The notes: a model not told the origin generated them from the letters alone. Numbered from the stretch's first letter, positions 44,456-53,789 are shown. The stretch is DNA of 64,000 bases from Desertimonas sp963786985 (GCA_963786985.1 CAWBBL010000016.1:186001-250000), one strand, 5' to 3'. Numbers and translations are program-made.

Positions 44456-45820
44456 TCATGACCGCGCCGTCGGGAGGGCGATCGTCACCCGTGCCCCGCC
44501 GAGCGGGGAGTCGGTGATCGACAGCTCGCCGCCGTGGCCAGTCGCGACATCGGTGGCCACGGCCAGCCCGAGACCGGCGCCGCCCCGATCGCGACTGCGC
44601 CCTTCGTCGAGGCGCACGAAGCGACGGACCACGTTGGCGCGCTGATCCGCTGGAATGCCGGGGCCGTCGTCGTCGACGTGTACGGCTACCCGGGAGTCGC
44701 CGTTGCTGTCGATGGTCACGGAGACCTCGGTGGCGGCCGCCGTGGCGGCGTTGGCGACGAGATGGTCGAAGGCTCGTCCGAGCGCTCGCTCATCACCGCG
44801 CACGATCACCGCCCTGTCCGATCGGGACCGGGTGACAGGGACTCGGCGACGGCGTGATGCCACCTCGTCGACGAGCGCGGCGAGATCGACGTCATCGTGG
44901 GCGTACGACATCTCGTCACTGCGGGCCAGCAGCAGGAGGTCGTCGACGAGGAGTTGCAGGCGATCGAGTTCGCCGAGCAGCACGTCACTGGTCGCCGGCC
45001 AATCGGCGCCGGGGTCGCGCTGAGCGACCTCCAACTCCGTGCGCATCACGGCGACGGGTGTGCGCAGTTCGTGGGAGGCGTCCGACACCAGTCGACGGTT
45101 CGTCTCACTCGCCCGCTCCAGTCGGCCGAGCATCTGGTTCATCGTCCGCGCGAGCTCGGCGATCTCATCGCCCGAATCTGGCTCTGGTACCCGCTCGTGC
45201 AATGAGCGCGACTCGATGGCAGCGACCTGCGCCGTCATGTTGCGCACCGGGCGCAGGGCCCGGCCGGCGAGGACCCACGAAGTTCCGCCGACAAGCAGCA
45301 CCAACGCCGGGACGACCACCCACAACGCCTGCCGGGTGCGGTCGATCGTCGCCTGCACATCGTCGAGCGGCGACACCGTGGACAGCAGGGCACCACCGAC
45401 CGGACGTGCGTCGAACAGATAGTTCGACGTCGACGGCAAGCCGAGTCGCTCGGCGATCAGCGCCTGGCTGACCAACTCCCCAGCGGAAGCGGCCGGCGCC
45501 AACATCAGATAGTCGGCGGGGTCGACGCCTTGGGGGACGGCGACGACGAACGTCCGCCCGCCGGCGCCGAACTGCAGCGTGGCAACGCCGTTCATCTCGA
45601 CGACCGACGCCGACGACGGGATGCCATCGGCCTGCAGTGACTCGGCCTGCCGGGCGAGGGCGCCGCGCGCGGCAGCGCGAGTGTCGTCGACGAGCACGCT
45701 CTCGAGTGCTTGCAACAGCACGACGGCCCCGACGATCAGGAAGACGGCAAAGACCCCGGCGGCGAGCAGCGTGACGCGCAGGCGGACCGAACCGCGTAGG
45801 CGCTGGAGCCGTTCCCCCAT
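44456..45820 (-). CDS. Two-component sensor histidine kinase
   Basis: 454 residues. Membrane helix about 15-37, an extracellular sensor region (about 38-155), a second helix (about 160-180), HAMP, HisKA with the phospho-accepting His in SDASHELRTPVAVM, and HATPase (NAATAAATEV, DDGPGIP, GAGLGLAVA). It pairs with the response regulator upstream, whose stop lies two bases before the ATG. By position it may sense an agent exported by the divergent MacAB-like operon. Confidence 0.92.
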   Translation of the reverse strand: MGERLQRLRGSVRLRVTLLAAGVFAVFLIVGAVVLLQALESVLVDDTRAAARGALARQAESLQADGIPSSASVVEMNGVATLQFGAGGRTFVVAVPQGVDPADYLMLAPAASAGELVSQALIAERLGLPSTSNYLFDARPVGGALLSTVSPLDDVQATIDRTRQALWVVVPALVLLVGGTSWVLAGRALRPVRNMTAQVAAIESRSLHERVPEPDSGDEIAELARTMNQMLGRLERASETNRRLVSDASHELRTPVAVMRTELEVAQRDPGADWPATSDVLLGELDRLQLLVDDLLLLARSDEMSYAHDDVDLAALVDEVASRRRRVPVTRSRSDRAVIVRGDERALGRAFDHLVANAATAAATEVSVTIDSNGDSRVAVHVDDDGPGIPADQRANVVRRFVRLDEGRSRDRGGAGLGLAVATDVATGHGGELSITDSPLGGARVTIALPTARS

Positions 45821-45822
45821 CG

Positions 45823-46503
45823 TCAGCTCACCGGCTCGTCCACGAGTCGGTAGCCGACCGTGCGGATCGTCTGCAAGGTGTGCCGGGCAAACGGCCGGTC
45901 GATCTTCGAGCGCAGATAGCCGACGTAGACCTCGACGACGTTGTCGTCGCCGTCGAAGTCGAGGCCCCACACCTCGGCGAGTAGCTCGGACTTCGACACC
46001 ACGCCACCCTCACGTCGGGCCAGGGCGACGAGGAGGTCGAGCTCGCGCGCCGTCAGCACGAGCTCGCTCGGGCCACGAAACACGCGCCGCTTGATCGGGT
46101 CGACGCGCAGGTCACCAATCATCAGCGCGCCGTCGGGCGTGTTCGTCGCCCGACGGATCAGGGCGCGCAGGCGGGCGACGAGCACGACGAAGCTGAACGG
46201 CTTGCGCAAGAAGTCGTCGGCGCCGAGCTCGAGTCCTTCGGCCTCGTCGTGCTCGCCTTGCTTGGCCGTGAGCATCAGGATCGGCGTCACGATGCCCTCG
46301 TCACGGAGCTGCCGGCACAACACGTAACCGTTCAGTCCGGGAAGCAGCACGTCGAGGATGATCGCCGCATAGGCACCTTCCCTGGCCCGCCACAGGCCGT
46401 CCGGCCCGGTCGTCGCCGTGTCGACTGCGAAGCCCTCGGCGCGCAGGCCGCGGGCGATCGCTTCCGCCAAACGGACTTCGTCCTCGACGACCAGCACGCG
46501 CAC
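45823..46503 (-). CDS. OmpR/PhoB-family response regulator
   Basis: 226 residues. Receiver domain with acidic pocket E7/D8 and phospho-acceptor D51 (IILDVLLPGLNG), conserved LTAKQ and KPF; winged-helix DNA-binding domain from about 125, with LTARELDLLVALA and YVGYLRSKID. GTG start. First gene of the regulator-kinase pair and divergent, over 100 bp, from the lipoprotein/export operon, its most likely target. Confidence 0.94.
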   Translation of the reverse strand: MRVLVVEDEVRLAEAIARGLRAEGFAVDTATTGPDGLWRAREGAYAAIILDVLLPGLNGYVLCRQLRDEGIVTPILMLTAKQGEHDEAEGLELGADDFLRKPFSFVVLVARLRALIRRATNTPDGALMIGDLRVDPIKRRVFRGPSELVLTARELDLLVALARREGGVVSKSELLAEVWGLDFDGDDNVVEVYVGYLRSKIDRPFARHTLQTIRTVGYRLVDEPVS

Positions 46504-46605
46504 GCCACGAGTCTGTTCGTTCGGCGATCGAATTGGAACGCCTTCTCAGCTTGTCCTCAGCGCCGCTCAACCGTCTCTCAGGCCGCGATCGCCATTGTCG
46601 CCGCC

Positions 46606-47217
46606 ATGAACCGGATCAAGGCTGCGCCACCGACAATCGCCGCGGCCGCACTTGCCGCCCTACTGCTGGCGGCATGCGGAGGTGGCCCAGACAGCTCCAG
46701 TGGCGACAGCGACCAGGAAGTGGCGTCGTTGGGGACCGGGACCGCAGCACCGACCGGCAGCGACGTCACGGCGTCGTCGGCGCCGATCGATCCCGAGGAA
46801 GCACAGTTGGCGTTCGCCGAGTGCATGCGCGAGCACGGCATCGAGATGCCCGACCCAGGAGCGGGCGGTGGCATCGACATCGTCGCCACCCCGGAGACCG
46901 AGGACGAGATGAACGCGGCGATGGAGGAGTGCCAGCCGTTGCTCGAGAACGCCCGTGGCGCCATGGAGATCGACCCCGAGCAGGAGGCGGAACTGCGCGA
47001 GCAGATGCTCGAGTTCACCGAGTGCATGCGCGAGCAGGGCATCGACATGCCCGACCCGGTGTTCGACGACGAGGGCGGGTTCTCCGTGCGCGCCGAAGCG
47101 GGTGAGCGGGTCGGCAGCTCGCCGCGCGATGACGAAGACTTCCAAGCGGCCGCCGAGGAGTGCGGCGGTGCAGGCGGAGCGATGATCATCTCCAGCAACA
47201 CGATGGCGGACGAGTGA
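46606..47217 (+). CDS. Lipoprotein with duplicated ECMREHGI motif
   Basis: 203 residues. Signal peptide with lipobox LLAAC (Cys about residue 20). The mature part carries two similar repeats: FAECMREHGIEMPDP and FTECMREQGIDMPDP, each followed by a Gly-rich loop and a later EECxP/EECGG segment. The paired Cys suggest a disulfide or metal site outside the membrane. No named family that I can identify with certainty. First gene of a four-gene operon with a MacA-like adaptor and a MacB-like transporter, so it may bind or relay the exported ligand. Confidence 0.78.
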   Translation: MNRIKAAPPTIAAAALAALLLAACGGGPDSSSGDSDQEVASLGTGTAAPTGSDVTASSAPIDPEEAQLAFAECMREHGIEMPDPGAGGGIDIVATPETEDEMNAAMEECQPLLENARGAMEIDPEQEAELREQMLEFTECMREQGIDMPDPVFDDEGGFSVRAEAGERVGSSPRDDEDFQAAAEECGGAGGAMIISSNTMADE

Positions 47218-48257
47218 TGCCGCGCTGGATGGTTGCCGGGGGCACGGCGGTCGCCGTCGCCACGGCTGCCACGGTGGGCGTGGCGGTCGGCTCGCGCAAC
47301 GGCGACTCCAACACGGCCTCGGCGACGACCCCAGCCGTCGACCTCAACGTCACACCCGTGGTGCGTCGGGACCTCGCCCGCAACGAGGAGCTCGACGGAA
47401 CGGTGGGCTTCGGTCCCGAGTCGGTGCTCGTGCTGCCTCTGGAAGGGACGCTGACGTCGCTCCCGGAGGAGGGCACGGTGATCGCCCACGGCAGCGTGAT
47501 CGCGGCGGTGGACGACGAGCCGGTCATCGCCATCCGCAGCGACACGACGCTGTGGCGCGATCTCGGCCCGACCGCCGGTGACGGCGACGACGTGCTGGCG
47601 ATCGAGCGGATGCTCGCCCAGCTCGGCTACGCCGCCGACCACGACGTCACGGTCGACGGCGACTGGACTGACGCCACGACGAGCGCCGTGAGGGCGTTCC
47701 AAGCGGACCACGGCCAAGAGGACGACGGCGTGATCACCCGTGGCGAGATCGTGTCGATTCCCGGACCGCTGCGCATCGCCGACGTCGCCGGCGGGCTTGG
47801 CCAGCCGGCGAGCGAAGCCGGGATCACCGTCACCGATCCGGAGGAGACCGTCGACGTCGACCTCGACGTCGCCGACGCCACACTGCTGGCCGTCGGCGAC
47901 GCCGTGTCGGTCGAACTGCCCAACGGCGACCGCGTTGCCGCCACGGTGGCGTCGATCGGCGAGGCGAGCACCGGCGAGTCCGGAGCGACGACGATCGCCG
48001 TGCAGGTCGCCATCGACGGCGGGACTGCGCTGCCGACGGGCACCCCGGTGGACGTCATCGTCTCGATCGTCGCGGCGACGGGGGTCCTCACCGTCCCCGT
48101 CGAAGCGGTGCTCGCCCTCGCCGAAGGCGGCTACGCCGTGGAGGTGCGCGACGGCACGTCCACGCATCTCGTCGGTGTCGAGCTCGGCACGTTCGCCGAC
48201 GGCTTCGTGGAGATCACGGGCGACATCACCGAGGGTGTCGAGGTGGTCGTCCCGTGA
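47217..48257 (+). CDS. MacA/HlyD-like adaptor with peptidoglycan-binding domain
   Basis: 346 residues. An N-terminal hydrophobic anchor (about 5-22), a beta-rich segment (EELDGTVGFGPESVLVLPLEGTL is its core), a PG_binding_1 domain around residues 125-175 (AIERMLAQLGYA, AVRAFQADHG), then the barrel and membrane-proximal domains of RND/MacA-type adaptors (VTVPVEAVLAL, GVELG). It should link the ABC transporter to the cell wall. The ATG shares one base with the preceding stop, so translation is coupled. Confidence 0.85.
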   Translation: MPRWMVAGGTAVAVATAATVGVAVGSRNGDSNTASATTPAVDLNVTPVVRRDLARNEELDGTVGFGPESVLVLPLEGTLTSLPEEGTVIAHGSVIAAVDDEPVIAIRSDTTLWRDLGPTAGDGDDVLAIERMLAQLGYAADHDVTVDGDWTDATTSAVRAFQADHGQEDDGVITRGEIVSIPGPLRIADVAGGLGQPASEAGITVTDPEETVDVDLDVADATLLAVGDAVSVELPNGDRVAATVASIGEASTGESGATTIAVQVAIDGGTALPTGTPVDVIVSIVAATGVLTVPVEAVLALAEGGYAVEVRDGTSTHLVGVELGTFADGFVEITGDITEGVEVVVP

Positions 48258-49051
48258 ACGGACAGCTCGAGGTTGGACCACCCACAGAGGATGCAAGCGA
48301 CGAGGCGTTCGCCGACGAGCCGCCAGCAACCGCGCAGGCAGATTGTGGCCTCGCCGGGGAACGCAGACTCACAGTTCTCGAACTCGCCGGCGTCACCAAG
48401 GAGTACCGCGGAGATCCCCCCGTCCGCGCCCTCGACGGTGTGAACCTGTCAGTCGGCGCCGGCGAGTTCGTCACCATCGTCGGACCCTCGGGGTCCGGCA
48501 AGTCGACGCTGATCAACGTCATCGGCGCCCTCCACCGCCCGACATCGGGCACCGTGCTGATCGACGGCCGAGACGTCAGCCGGCTGAACGATTCGCGCCT
48601 GGCCGCGGTGCGCGGCCGGCGGATCGGCTTCGTGTTCCAACAGTTCCATCTGATCGAAGGACTGACCGCCCTGGAGAACGTCGCCGCCGGGCTGCTCTAC
48701 GCCGGCGTCGGGCGGTCGACGCGGACCGCCCGCGCCCGCACCGCACTCGAGCGCGTCGGCCTCGGCGACCGGGCGGGACGCAAGCCCGGTGCGCTCTCTG
48801 GCGGGGAGCGCCAGCGTGTCGGCGTCGCCAGGGCGTTGGTCGGCGAGCCGGCGATCATCCTGGCCGATGAACCGACGGGCAATCTCGACAGCAGGACCGG
48901 GGCGGCGATCGTCGCCTTGTTCCGCGAGCTGCACGACGCCGGGCACACCGTCGTACTGATCACGCACGACCGGGACATCGCCGAGCAGGCACCGCGCCAG
49001 GTTTCGCTGCGCGACGGTGCGATCGTCGACGACCTCGCCCGCGCCTCATGA
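48254..49051 (+). CDS. MacB/LolD-type ABC transporter ATPase
   Basis: 265 residues. Walker A GPSGSGKST (about residue 78), signature LSGGERQRV, Walker B IILADEPTGNLDS and switch His in VLITHDRD. The domain proper begins at LELAGVTKEYRG near residue 40. The GTG start overlaps the adaptor stop by 4 bp, which fixes it. The 36-residue N-terminal extension (SDEAFADEPP, CGLAGER) is encoded by sequence resembling family D elements elsewhere in the window. Confidence 0.93.
   Translation: MNGQLEVGPPTEDASDEAFADEPPATAQADCGLAGERRLTVLELAGVTKEYRGDPPVRALDGVNLSVGAGEFVTIVGPSGSGKSTLINVIGALHRPTSGTVLIDGRDVSRLNDSRLAAVRGRRIGFVFQQFHLIEGLTALENVAAGLLYAGVGRSTRTARARTALERVGLGDRAGRKPGALSGGERQRVGVARALVGEPAIILADEPTGNLDSRTGAAIVALFRELHDAGHTVVLITHDRDIAEQAPRQVSLRDGAIVDDLARAS
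48293..48365 (+). repeat. Probable single family D element in an ABC ATPase gene
   Basis: The segment starts GATGCAAGCGACGAGGCG and ends GCCGGGGAACGCA. It parallels the insertion at 56719-56797 and the leader of the array before hemH. It is read in frame and lengthens the ATPase N-terminus. Confidence 0.5.
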
Positions 49052-50259
49052 CCAGGCGAACACCAGGTCCGCGCAGCAAGCTGCGCCTCAGCGATCTCGG
49101 GCGAGTCGGCGTCGTCGGACTACGCGCTCGACGACTGCGCACGATGCTGACGGCGCTGGGCATCGCCATCGGCATCGCCGCGATGGTCGCCGTGGTCGGC
49201 ATCTCGGCGTCGAGCAAAGCCGACCTGATCGCCGAGATCGATGCCCTCGGCACCGACCTCCTCCGCGTGCAGCCGGGCCAGTCGGTGTTCGGTGAGACGA
49301 CGACGCTGCCGGAGCACGCGCGCGATGTTGCCGACCGCATCGGTCCGGTGACGACGACCGCCGGGATCACCACCGTGGACACGACGGTGCGCCGCAACCA
49401 GCTGATCGACGAAGCGGTCACCGGCGGGATCCGTGTCGCTGCCGCCGACCTCGGCACGCTCGCGGCGACGAGCGCCGACCTGGCCGGCGGGCGGTTCCTC
49501 GACGCGGCCTCCGAGTCCCTCCCGACGGTCGTGCTCGGCCACGACGCCGCCAGCCGGCTGGGGATCAGTCCCGACGACCTGACGAGCAACCCGCGGGTCT
49601 GGCTCGGCGGCGAGTGGTTCGCCGTGATCGGCATTCTCCAACCCGTTCCCCTGGCACCCGATCTCGACTCCGCCGCCCTGATCGGCTACCCCGTTGCCGA
49701 GGAGTTGTTCGACACGACGCGGTCGCCCTCGACGCTGTTCGTCCGTACGAGCCCCGACGATGTCGAAGCGGTGCGTGCCGTGCTCGCCCGCTCGGTCGAC
49801 CCGCAGACCCCCGACGAGGTCGAGGTGTCGCGACCGTCCGATGCCCTCGAGGCGCGTGCCGCCACCGATGAGGCGTTGCGCAACCTGCTCCTCGGGCTCG
49901 GCGCCGTGGCGCTCGTCGTGGGTGGCGTAGGGATCACCAACGTGATGGTCATCTCGGTGCTCGAGCGACGCGGGGAGATCGGAGTCCGCCGGGCAATGGG
50001 TGCGCGACGGCTGCACATCGCCGGACAGTTCCTCGCCGAGGCGACGATGCTGGCGACACTTGGCGGCATAGCTGGTGTGAGCCTGGGCGCGACGGTCACG
50101 GCGCTCTACGCCCGCAGCCAGGGTTGGCTCGTCGACGTGCCCGTCGCCGCCCTGGCCGGTGGCGCCGCCGCGGCCCTCGGCGTCGGCCTGATCGCCGGCG
50201 TCTCGCCGGCGATCCGCGCCGCCCGCCTCGACCCCGCCGACGCCCTGCGGCCGTCCTGA
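49048..50259 (+). CDS. MacB-like ABC transporter permease
   Basis: 403 residues. First helix near residues 30-52 (MLTALGIAIGIAAMVAVVG), a large extracellular MacB periplasmic core (about 55-270), then the FtsX domain with three helices. The stretch GVGITNVMVISVLERRGEIGVRRAMGA is diagnostic. With the ATPase (4-bp overlap) and MacA-like adaptor it should form an exporter or a mechanotransmission complex acting on peptides, lipids or antibiotics at the cell envelope. Confidence 0.93.
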   Translation: MTRRTPGPRSKLRLSDLGRVGVVGLRARRLRTMLTALGIAIGIAAMVAVVGISASSKADLIAEIDALGTDLLRVQPGQSVFGETTTLPEHARDVADRIGPVTTTAGITTVDTTVRRNQLIDEAVTGGIRVAAADLGTLAATSADLAGGRFLDAASESLPTVVLGHDAASRLGISPDDLTSNPRVWLGGEWFAVIGILQPVPLAPDLDSAALIGYPVAEELFDTTRSPSTLFVRTSPDDVEAVRAVLARSVDPQTPDEVEVSRPSDALEARAATDEALRNLLLGLGAVALVVGGVGITNVMVISVLERRGEIGVRRAMGARRLHIAGQFLAEATMLATLGGIAGVSLGATVTALYARSQGWLVDVPVAALAGGAAAALGVGLIAGVSPAIRAARLDPADALRPS

Positions 50260-50311
50260 CGCGCCATCCTGTCGACCCGCTAAACGACCCCAACCGCCCG
50301 TGATCGCCGGA

Positions 50312-50317
50312 TACCCT
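50312..50317 (+). promoter_or_regulatory. -10 box (TACCCT) of the second sortase gene
   Basis: TACCCT seven bases before the GTG at 50325. It supports an N-terminus in the signal-peptide frame rather than in the catalytic-domain frame. Confidence 0.5.
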
Positions 50318-50324
50318 CTGCGCC

Positions 50325-51009
50325 GTGATACACGCCCGCTCCGGAGCCGCCGTCGCCATCGCTGCCCTCGTCGTCGCCGGACTCGGCGCGACGGCTGCCA
50401 CCGCGGCGACGTCTTCGACCTCGACGACGACCACGACGGTGACGCTCCCCGTGCCCGCCGGACGCGCCGACCGACAACGAGGTCGAGCCGCAGACGTTCC
50501 ATGGGCGGGTGCAGATCCCGGCGATCGAGGTGGACTCACCATTCATCGAGGGCATCCGCATCAACACGCTGGACTACGGACCCGGCCATTGGCCCGGCAC
50601 GGCGATGCCGGGCGAGCTCGGCAACGTCGTCGTCGCCGGGCACCGCACGAGCAACAACGCCGACTTCCGACGACTCGACGAGCTGAAGCCGGGCGACGAG
50701 GTGATCTTCGACCTCGATGCCACCGAGGGGTTCGAGCGCGCCGACGGGGTGCCCGTATCGGTGCCGACTCCGGACGCCTACACCGGCAAGTACGTCTACG
50801 TCGTCCACTCCGTGGAGATCGTCACGCCCGACGCGATGTGGGTGGTCACCCAGGACTACCGCCATTCGGCCACGCTGTTCGCCTGCCATCCGCCAGGCTC
50901 GGTTGCCGAGCGGATCGTCGTGTTCCTCGATCTCGTCGACCCGGCGACGCTTGCCCTCGTCGACCCGCCGCGGCCGACGACGACGACATCGACCACGCCG
51001 GCCGGTTGA
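50325..51009 (+). pseudogene. Second class E sortase, frameshifted
   Basis: The frame from the GTG at 50325 encodes a signal peptide (AVAIAALVVAGLGATAATA) and a short Thr-rich stalk. The catalytic domain is one frame over: VQIPAIEVDSPFIEG, His in VAGHRTSNN, Cys in LFACHPPGS and Arg in AERIVVF, ending with a TTTTST tail. One extra base around 50463-50468 explains the break. The sortase is smaller than the one at 24 kb and lacks C-terminal helices. Its stop overlaps the lnt start (TTGA). Confidence 0.82.
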
Positions 51010-52494
51010 CGACACCCCGGCGGGCGCTCGTCGCCCTCGCCGGTGGTCTCGGAGTCGCACTGGCGCTGCCCCCGTGGGGGTGGTGGCCGTTGGCATTCGT
51101 CGGAGTTGCGATGTTCGAGATCGCCGTCGGCGATGCCCCGTCGCGGCGCCAACGGGCGGGGCTCGCCTTCGTTTTCGCCTTCGCCTGGATGGCCATGGGG
51201 ATGGCGTGGATGTGGCAACTGACCGCCCCCGGCTACGTCATCGCCAGCGCCGTGTTCGCCTCGTTCCACGCCGCCGCTGCCGCGGCGACGCCGGACGGCA
51301 GGTGGAGCACGATCGGCCGGCCGTGCGCCCACACGCTCGCCGAAGCACTGCGGTTCTCGTGGCCCTTCGGGGGCGTTCCGCTGGCCAGCCTGGGCATCGC
51401 CCAGGCGGCCGGCCCATTCGCCGGCGTCGTTCGTGTCGGCGGCGTCGTGCTGCTGACGTGGGTCGTGTTCCAAGTCGGCTGCTCGCTCGGGGTCCTGGCC
51501 CGACGATTCGGCGGGGTGCTCATCGATCGGCGTCTCGCCGTCGCTGGGTTGCTCGCCGCCGGCGCAGTCATCGTGCTCAGCGCCGTGGCGCCGCGGGGCC
51601 GCGGGACTGGCGTGTTCCTCGACGTCGCCGCCGTTCAGGGAGGCGGTGAGCAGGGCACTCGCGCCGACGACGTGCCCAGCGCGGTCGTGACACAGCGGCA
51701 CCTCGAGGCGACTCGCTCGATCGAGCCCGACGACGAGCTCGACCTCGTCGTGTGGCCCGAGAACGTCGTGGACGTGTCCGACTTCGCCGGTAGCGCCGAG
51801 CTCGAGGCCATCGCTACGGAGGCTCGCCGCCTCGGCGTGCCGATCTCCGTCGGCGTCACGGAGGACGTCCCGGGGGAGGCCGACCGGTTCACCAACGCCC
51901 AAGTCATCGTCACACCGGACGGCGAGGTCTCCAGTCGCTACGACAAGGTCCGGCGCGTCCCGTTCGGCGAGTACGTGCCGTTGCGCGGACTGCTCGATGC
52001 GCTCGGTGCACCACTCGACCAGGTCCCCCATGACGCCGTTGCCGGCACCGGGCCGGCCGTGCTCGATCTTCCGGACCGCACGCGACTCGGCGTGGTGATT
52101 TCCTGGGAGGTGTTCTTCGGGGGCCGGGTTCGCGACGGCGTCCGGGAGGGTGGCGGTGTCATCCTCAACCCGACGAACGGGGCGAGCTACTCAGGGACGA
52201 TCGTGCAGACCCAGCAGATCGCATCGAGCCGACTACGCGCCTTGGAGACGGGAAGGTCGGTTGTCCAGGTGGCGCCGACCGGCTTTTCGGCAGTTCGTGA
52301 CCCCCGGCGGCGACGTCCTTCAGCGCACCGCCGTCAGCGATCGGGCGGTGATCCGCGACACGGTCGAGCTGCGCGCCGGCGAAACGTGGTACACCCGCCT
52401 CGGCGACGGGCCGATCATCACCCTGATGGTCGTCGGTCTGGCGGCGTCGTGGGCCCTGGCGATTCGAGGAGCACGGTCACTGGTCCGTCGTTGA
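51006..52494 (+). pseudogene. lnt: Apolipoprotein N-acyltransferase-like protein, frameshifted
   Basis: TTG at 51006 overlaps the sortase stop. The N-terminal half has about six membrane helices; the carbon-nitrogen hydrolase domain shows Glu in VVWPENVVD and Lys in YDKVRRVPFGEYVP. Where the catalytic Cys is expected the sequence reads GVVISWEVFF, with Ser instead. The frame breaks near 52293 (extra G in CGGCAGTTCGTG), and the end (VTPGGDVLQRT, a final helix) is one frame over. Lnt adds the third acyl chain to lipoproteins; with Ser in place of Cys the activity is uncertain. Confidence 0.85.
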
Positions 52495-52915
52495 CGAGCG
52501 AGACCCGCATCGCGGTACGGAACCTCCCGGTCGCCACCGCGGCGCCGAGGTCGCCCAGTGTGCTCACGACATGGTCGACGAGCGGCGCGGCCTGTTCTGG
52601 CCGGGCGGCGGCGATCCAGCTCGGCCGACGACCGGCCATGGCGTCGCCGTACAGCGTGAACTGGCTGACGACGAGGATCCCAGCGCCGACATCGCCAGCC
52701 GAGCGGTTCATGACTCCGGCTTCGTCGTCGAAGACGCGCAGGTTCCACACCTTGCGGGCGATCCACTCGGCATCCGCCCTGGTGTCGTCATGGGTCACCC
52801 CGACGAGGACGCACAGCCCCGCGCCAATCGCCCCGACAACCTCGCCCGGCTCGTCGACGCCCGGAGTAGCGACAGCCACCGAGGCTTCGGTTACTCGCTG
52901 GACCACGGCGCGCAC
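52418..52915 (-). CDS. dtd: D-aminoacyl-tRNA deacylase
   Basis: 165 residues. DTD removes D-amino acids wrongly joined to tRNA. Both active-site motifs are present: SQFTLYGD near residue 85 and NDGPVT near residue 148. A Pro-rich tail of about 15 residues extends past the usual end and overlaps the lnt 3' end by 77 bp, antisense. The GTG start has a TAACCAT box six bases upstream. Confidence 0.94.
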   Translation of the reverse strand: MRAVVQRVTEASVAVATPGVDEPGEVVGAIGAGLCVLVGVTHDDTRADAEWIARKVWNLRVFDDEAGVMNRSAGDVGAGILVVSQFTLYGDAMAGRRPSWIAAARPEQAAPLVDHVVSTLGDLGAAVATGRFRTAMRVSLVNDGPVTVLLESPGPTTPPDRRPSG

Positions 52916-52921
52916 CGGCCG

Positions 52922-52928
52922 ATGGTTA
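52922..52928 (-). promoter_or_regulatory. -10 box (TAACCAT) of dtd
   Basis: Minus-strand TAACCAT six bases before the GTG at 52915. Confidence 0.4.
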
Positions 52929-52960
52929 GCACGAACCGACAGGCGTGACAGGCTGCGCAG

Positions 52961-53378
52961 ATGGCGACATCACGACAGGTCACCGTCGAACGCACCGGGC
53001 CGGGGCGCTTCGCTGCCGTCAACAAGCGTGGCGGCACCGTCTCGTTCGGCACGGGCGAGGATGGCGACTTCACGCCCACCGAACTGTTGCTCGCGGCGAT
53101 CGGCGGGTGCACGGCGATCGACGTCGACATCCTCACGTTCGCGACGGGCCACCGCCGATTCGTTCCAGGTCGACGTCGGCGCCGACAAGGTCCGCGACGA
53201 GGACGGCAACCGCCTCACCGACATCGCCGTGACGTTCCACGTCACGTTTCCCGGCGGGCCGGAAGGCGATGCGGCGCGCGAAGTGCTCCCCCAGGCCGTG
53301 CAGCGATCCCATGATCGGCTGTGCACCGTCGGACGCACCGTCGAACTGGGAACGCCGATCACTCCGTCGATCGAATAA
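52961..53378 (+). pseudogene. OsmC-family protein, frameshifted
   Basis: The first frame gives VTVERTGPGRFAAVN, FTPTELLLAAIGGCTAIDVDIL with one of the family's redox Cys. After an extra T near 53138 the rest is one frame over: RATADSFQVDVGADKVRDEDG, then QRSHDRLCTVGRTVELGTP with the second Cys. Restored, the protein has about 138 residues, normal for OsmC/Ohr-type thiol peroxidases, which reduce organic hydroperoxides. Both active cysteines are kept, which argues against old decay. Confidence 0.85.
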
Positions 53379-53616
53379 CAGCCCCCTGCGGCGCCAGCCA
53401 AGCGGCCACCCCGGCGAGATCGAGGAGCTCGTGGAGGTCGCCGTCGACGTTCTCGAGCAGCAACCGCCAGCCGCGCCGCTGGGCGTGGAGACGAAGCAGC
53501 AGCAGGCGATCGACGAGGTCGAGATCGCACGGCACGGAGCGGTCGAGGGCGACGACGAACCGACGCTGACCGTCAGCCACGAGCACCACGTCGGCGCGTG
53601 GCCAGTCGGCGCTCAT
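53359..53616 (-). CDS. STAS-domain-like small protein
   Basis: 85 residues. The pattern ADVVLVADGQRRFVVAL, then CDLDLVDRLLLLRLHAQRRGWRLLL and GDLHELLDLAGV fits the STAS fold of anti-sigma factor antagonists. The usual phosphorylatable Ser in the loop before helix 2 is replaced (VPCDLDL), so it may not be a switch. Its 3' end overlaps the OsmC gene by 20 bp, convergent. No anti-sigma factor gene is nearby. Confidence 0.65.
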   Translation of the reverse strand: MSADWPRADVVLVADGQRRFVVALDRSVPCDLDLVDRLLLLRLHAQRRGWRLLLENVDGDLHELLDLAGVAAWLAPQGAVIRSTE

Positions 53617-53668
53617 CACGTTGTGAGACGCACCGAATGCCGAGAAGTGAGCGGTCGTCGGATGCGAT

Positions 53669-53740
53669 CTGGGCGGCCAAACGCCGGTAAACCCGGACCG
53701 GAGGCCGCCCAGATCGGGAAGTGGACCGCAGGCCGCCCAG
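53669..53740. repeat. Dyad repeat family B, copy 3 (72 bp)
   Basis: Plus, minus, minus order. The inverted pair spans 44 bp (53669-53712) and the third unit ends 28 bp later. It lies between the divergent STAS and glycosyltransferase genes, the only copy not at gene 3' ends. Confidence 0.8.
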
Positions 53741-53789
53741 AACGAGTCCGGTCGTCGGGCGCCCTTACCGGCGGGTAATCGACCCCCGG

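Noticed and set aside
46578..48329. A 583-codon minus-strand frame across the lipoprotein and adaptor genes
   Set aside because: Antisense to recognisable lipoprotein and MacA-like coding sequence; no domains in its own translation.
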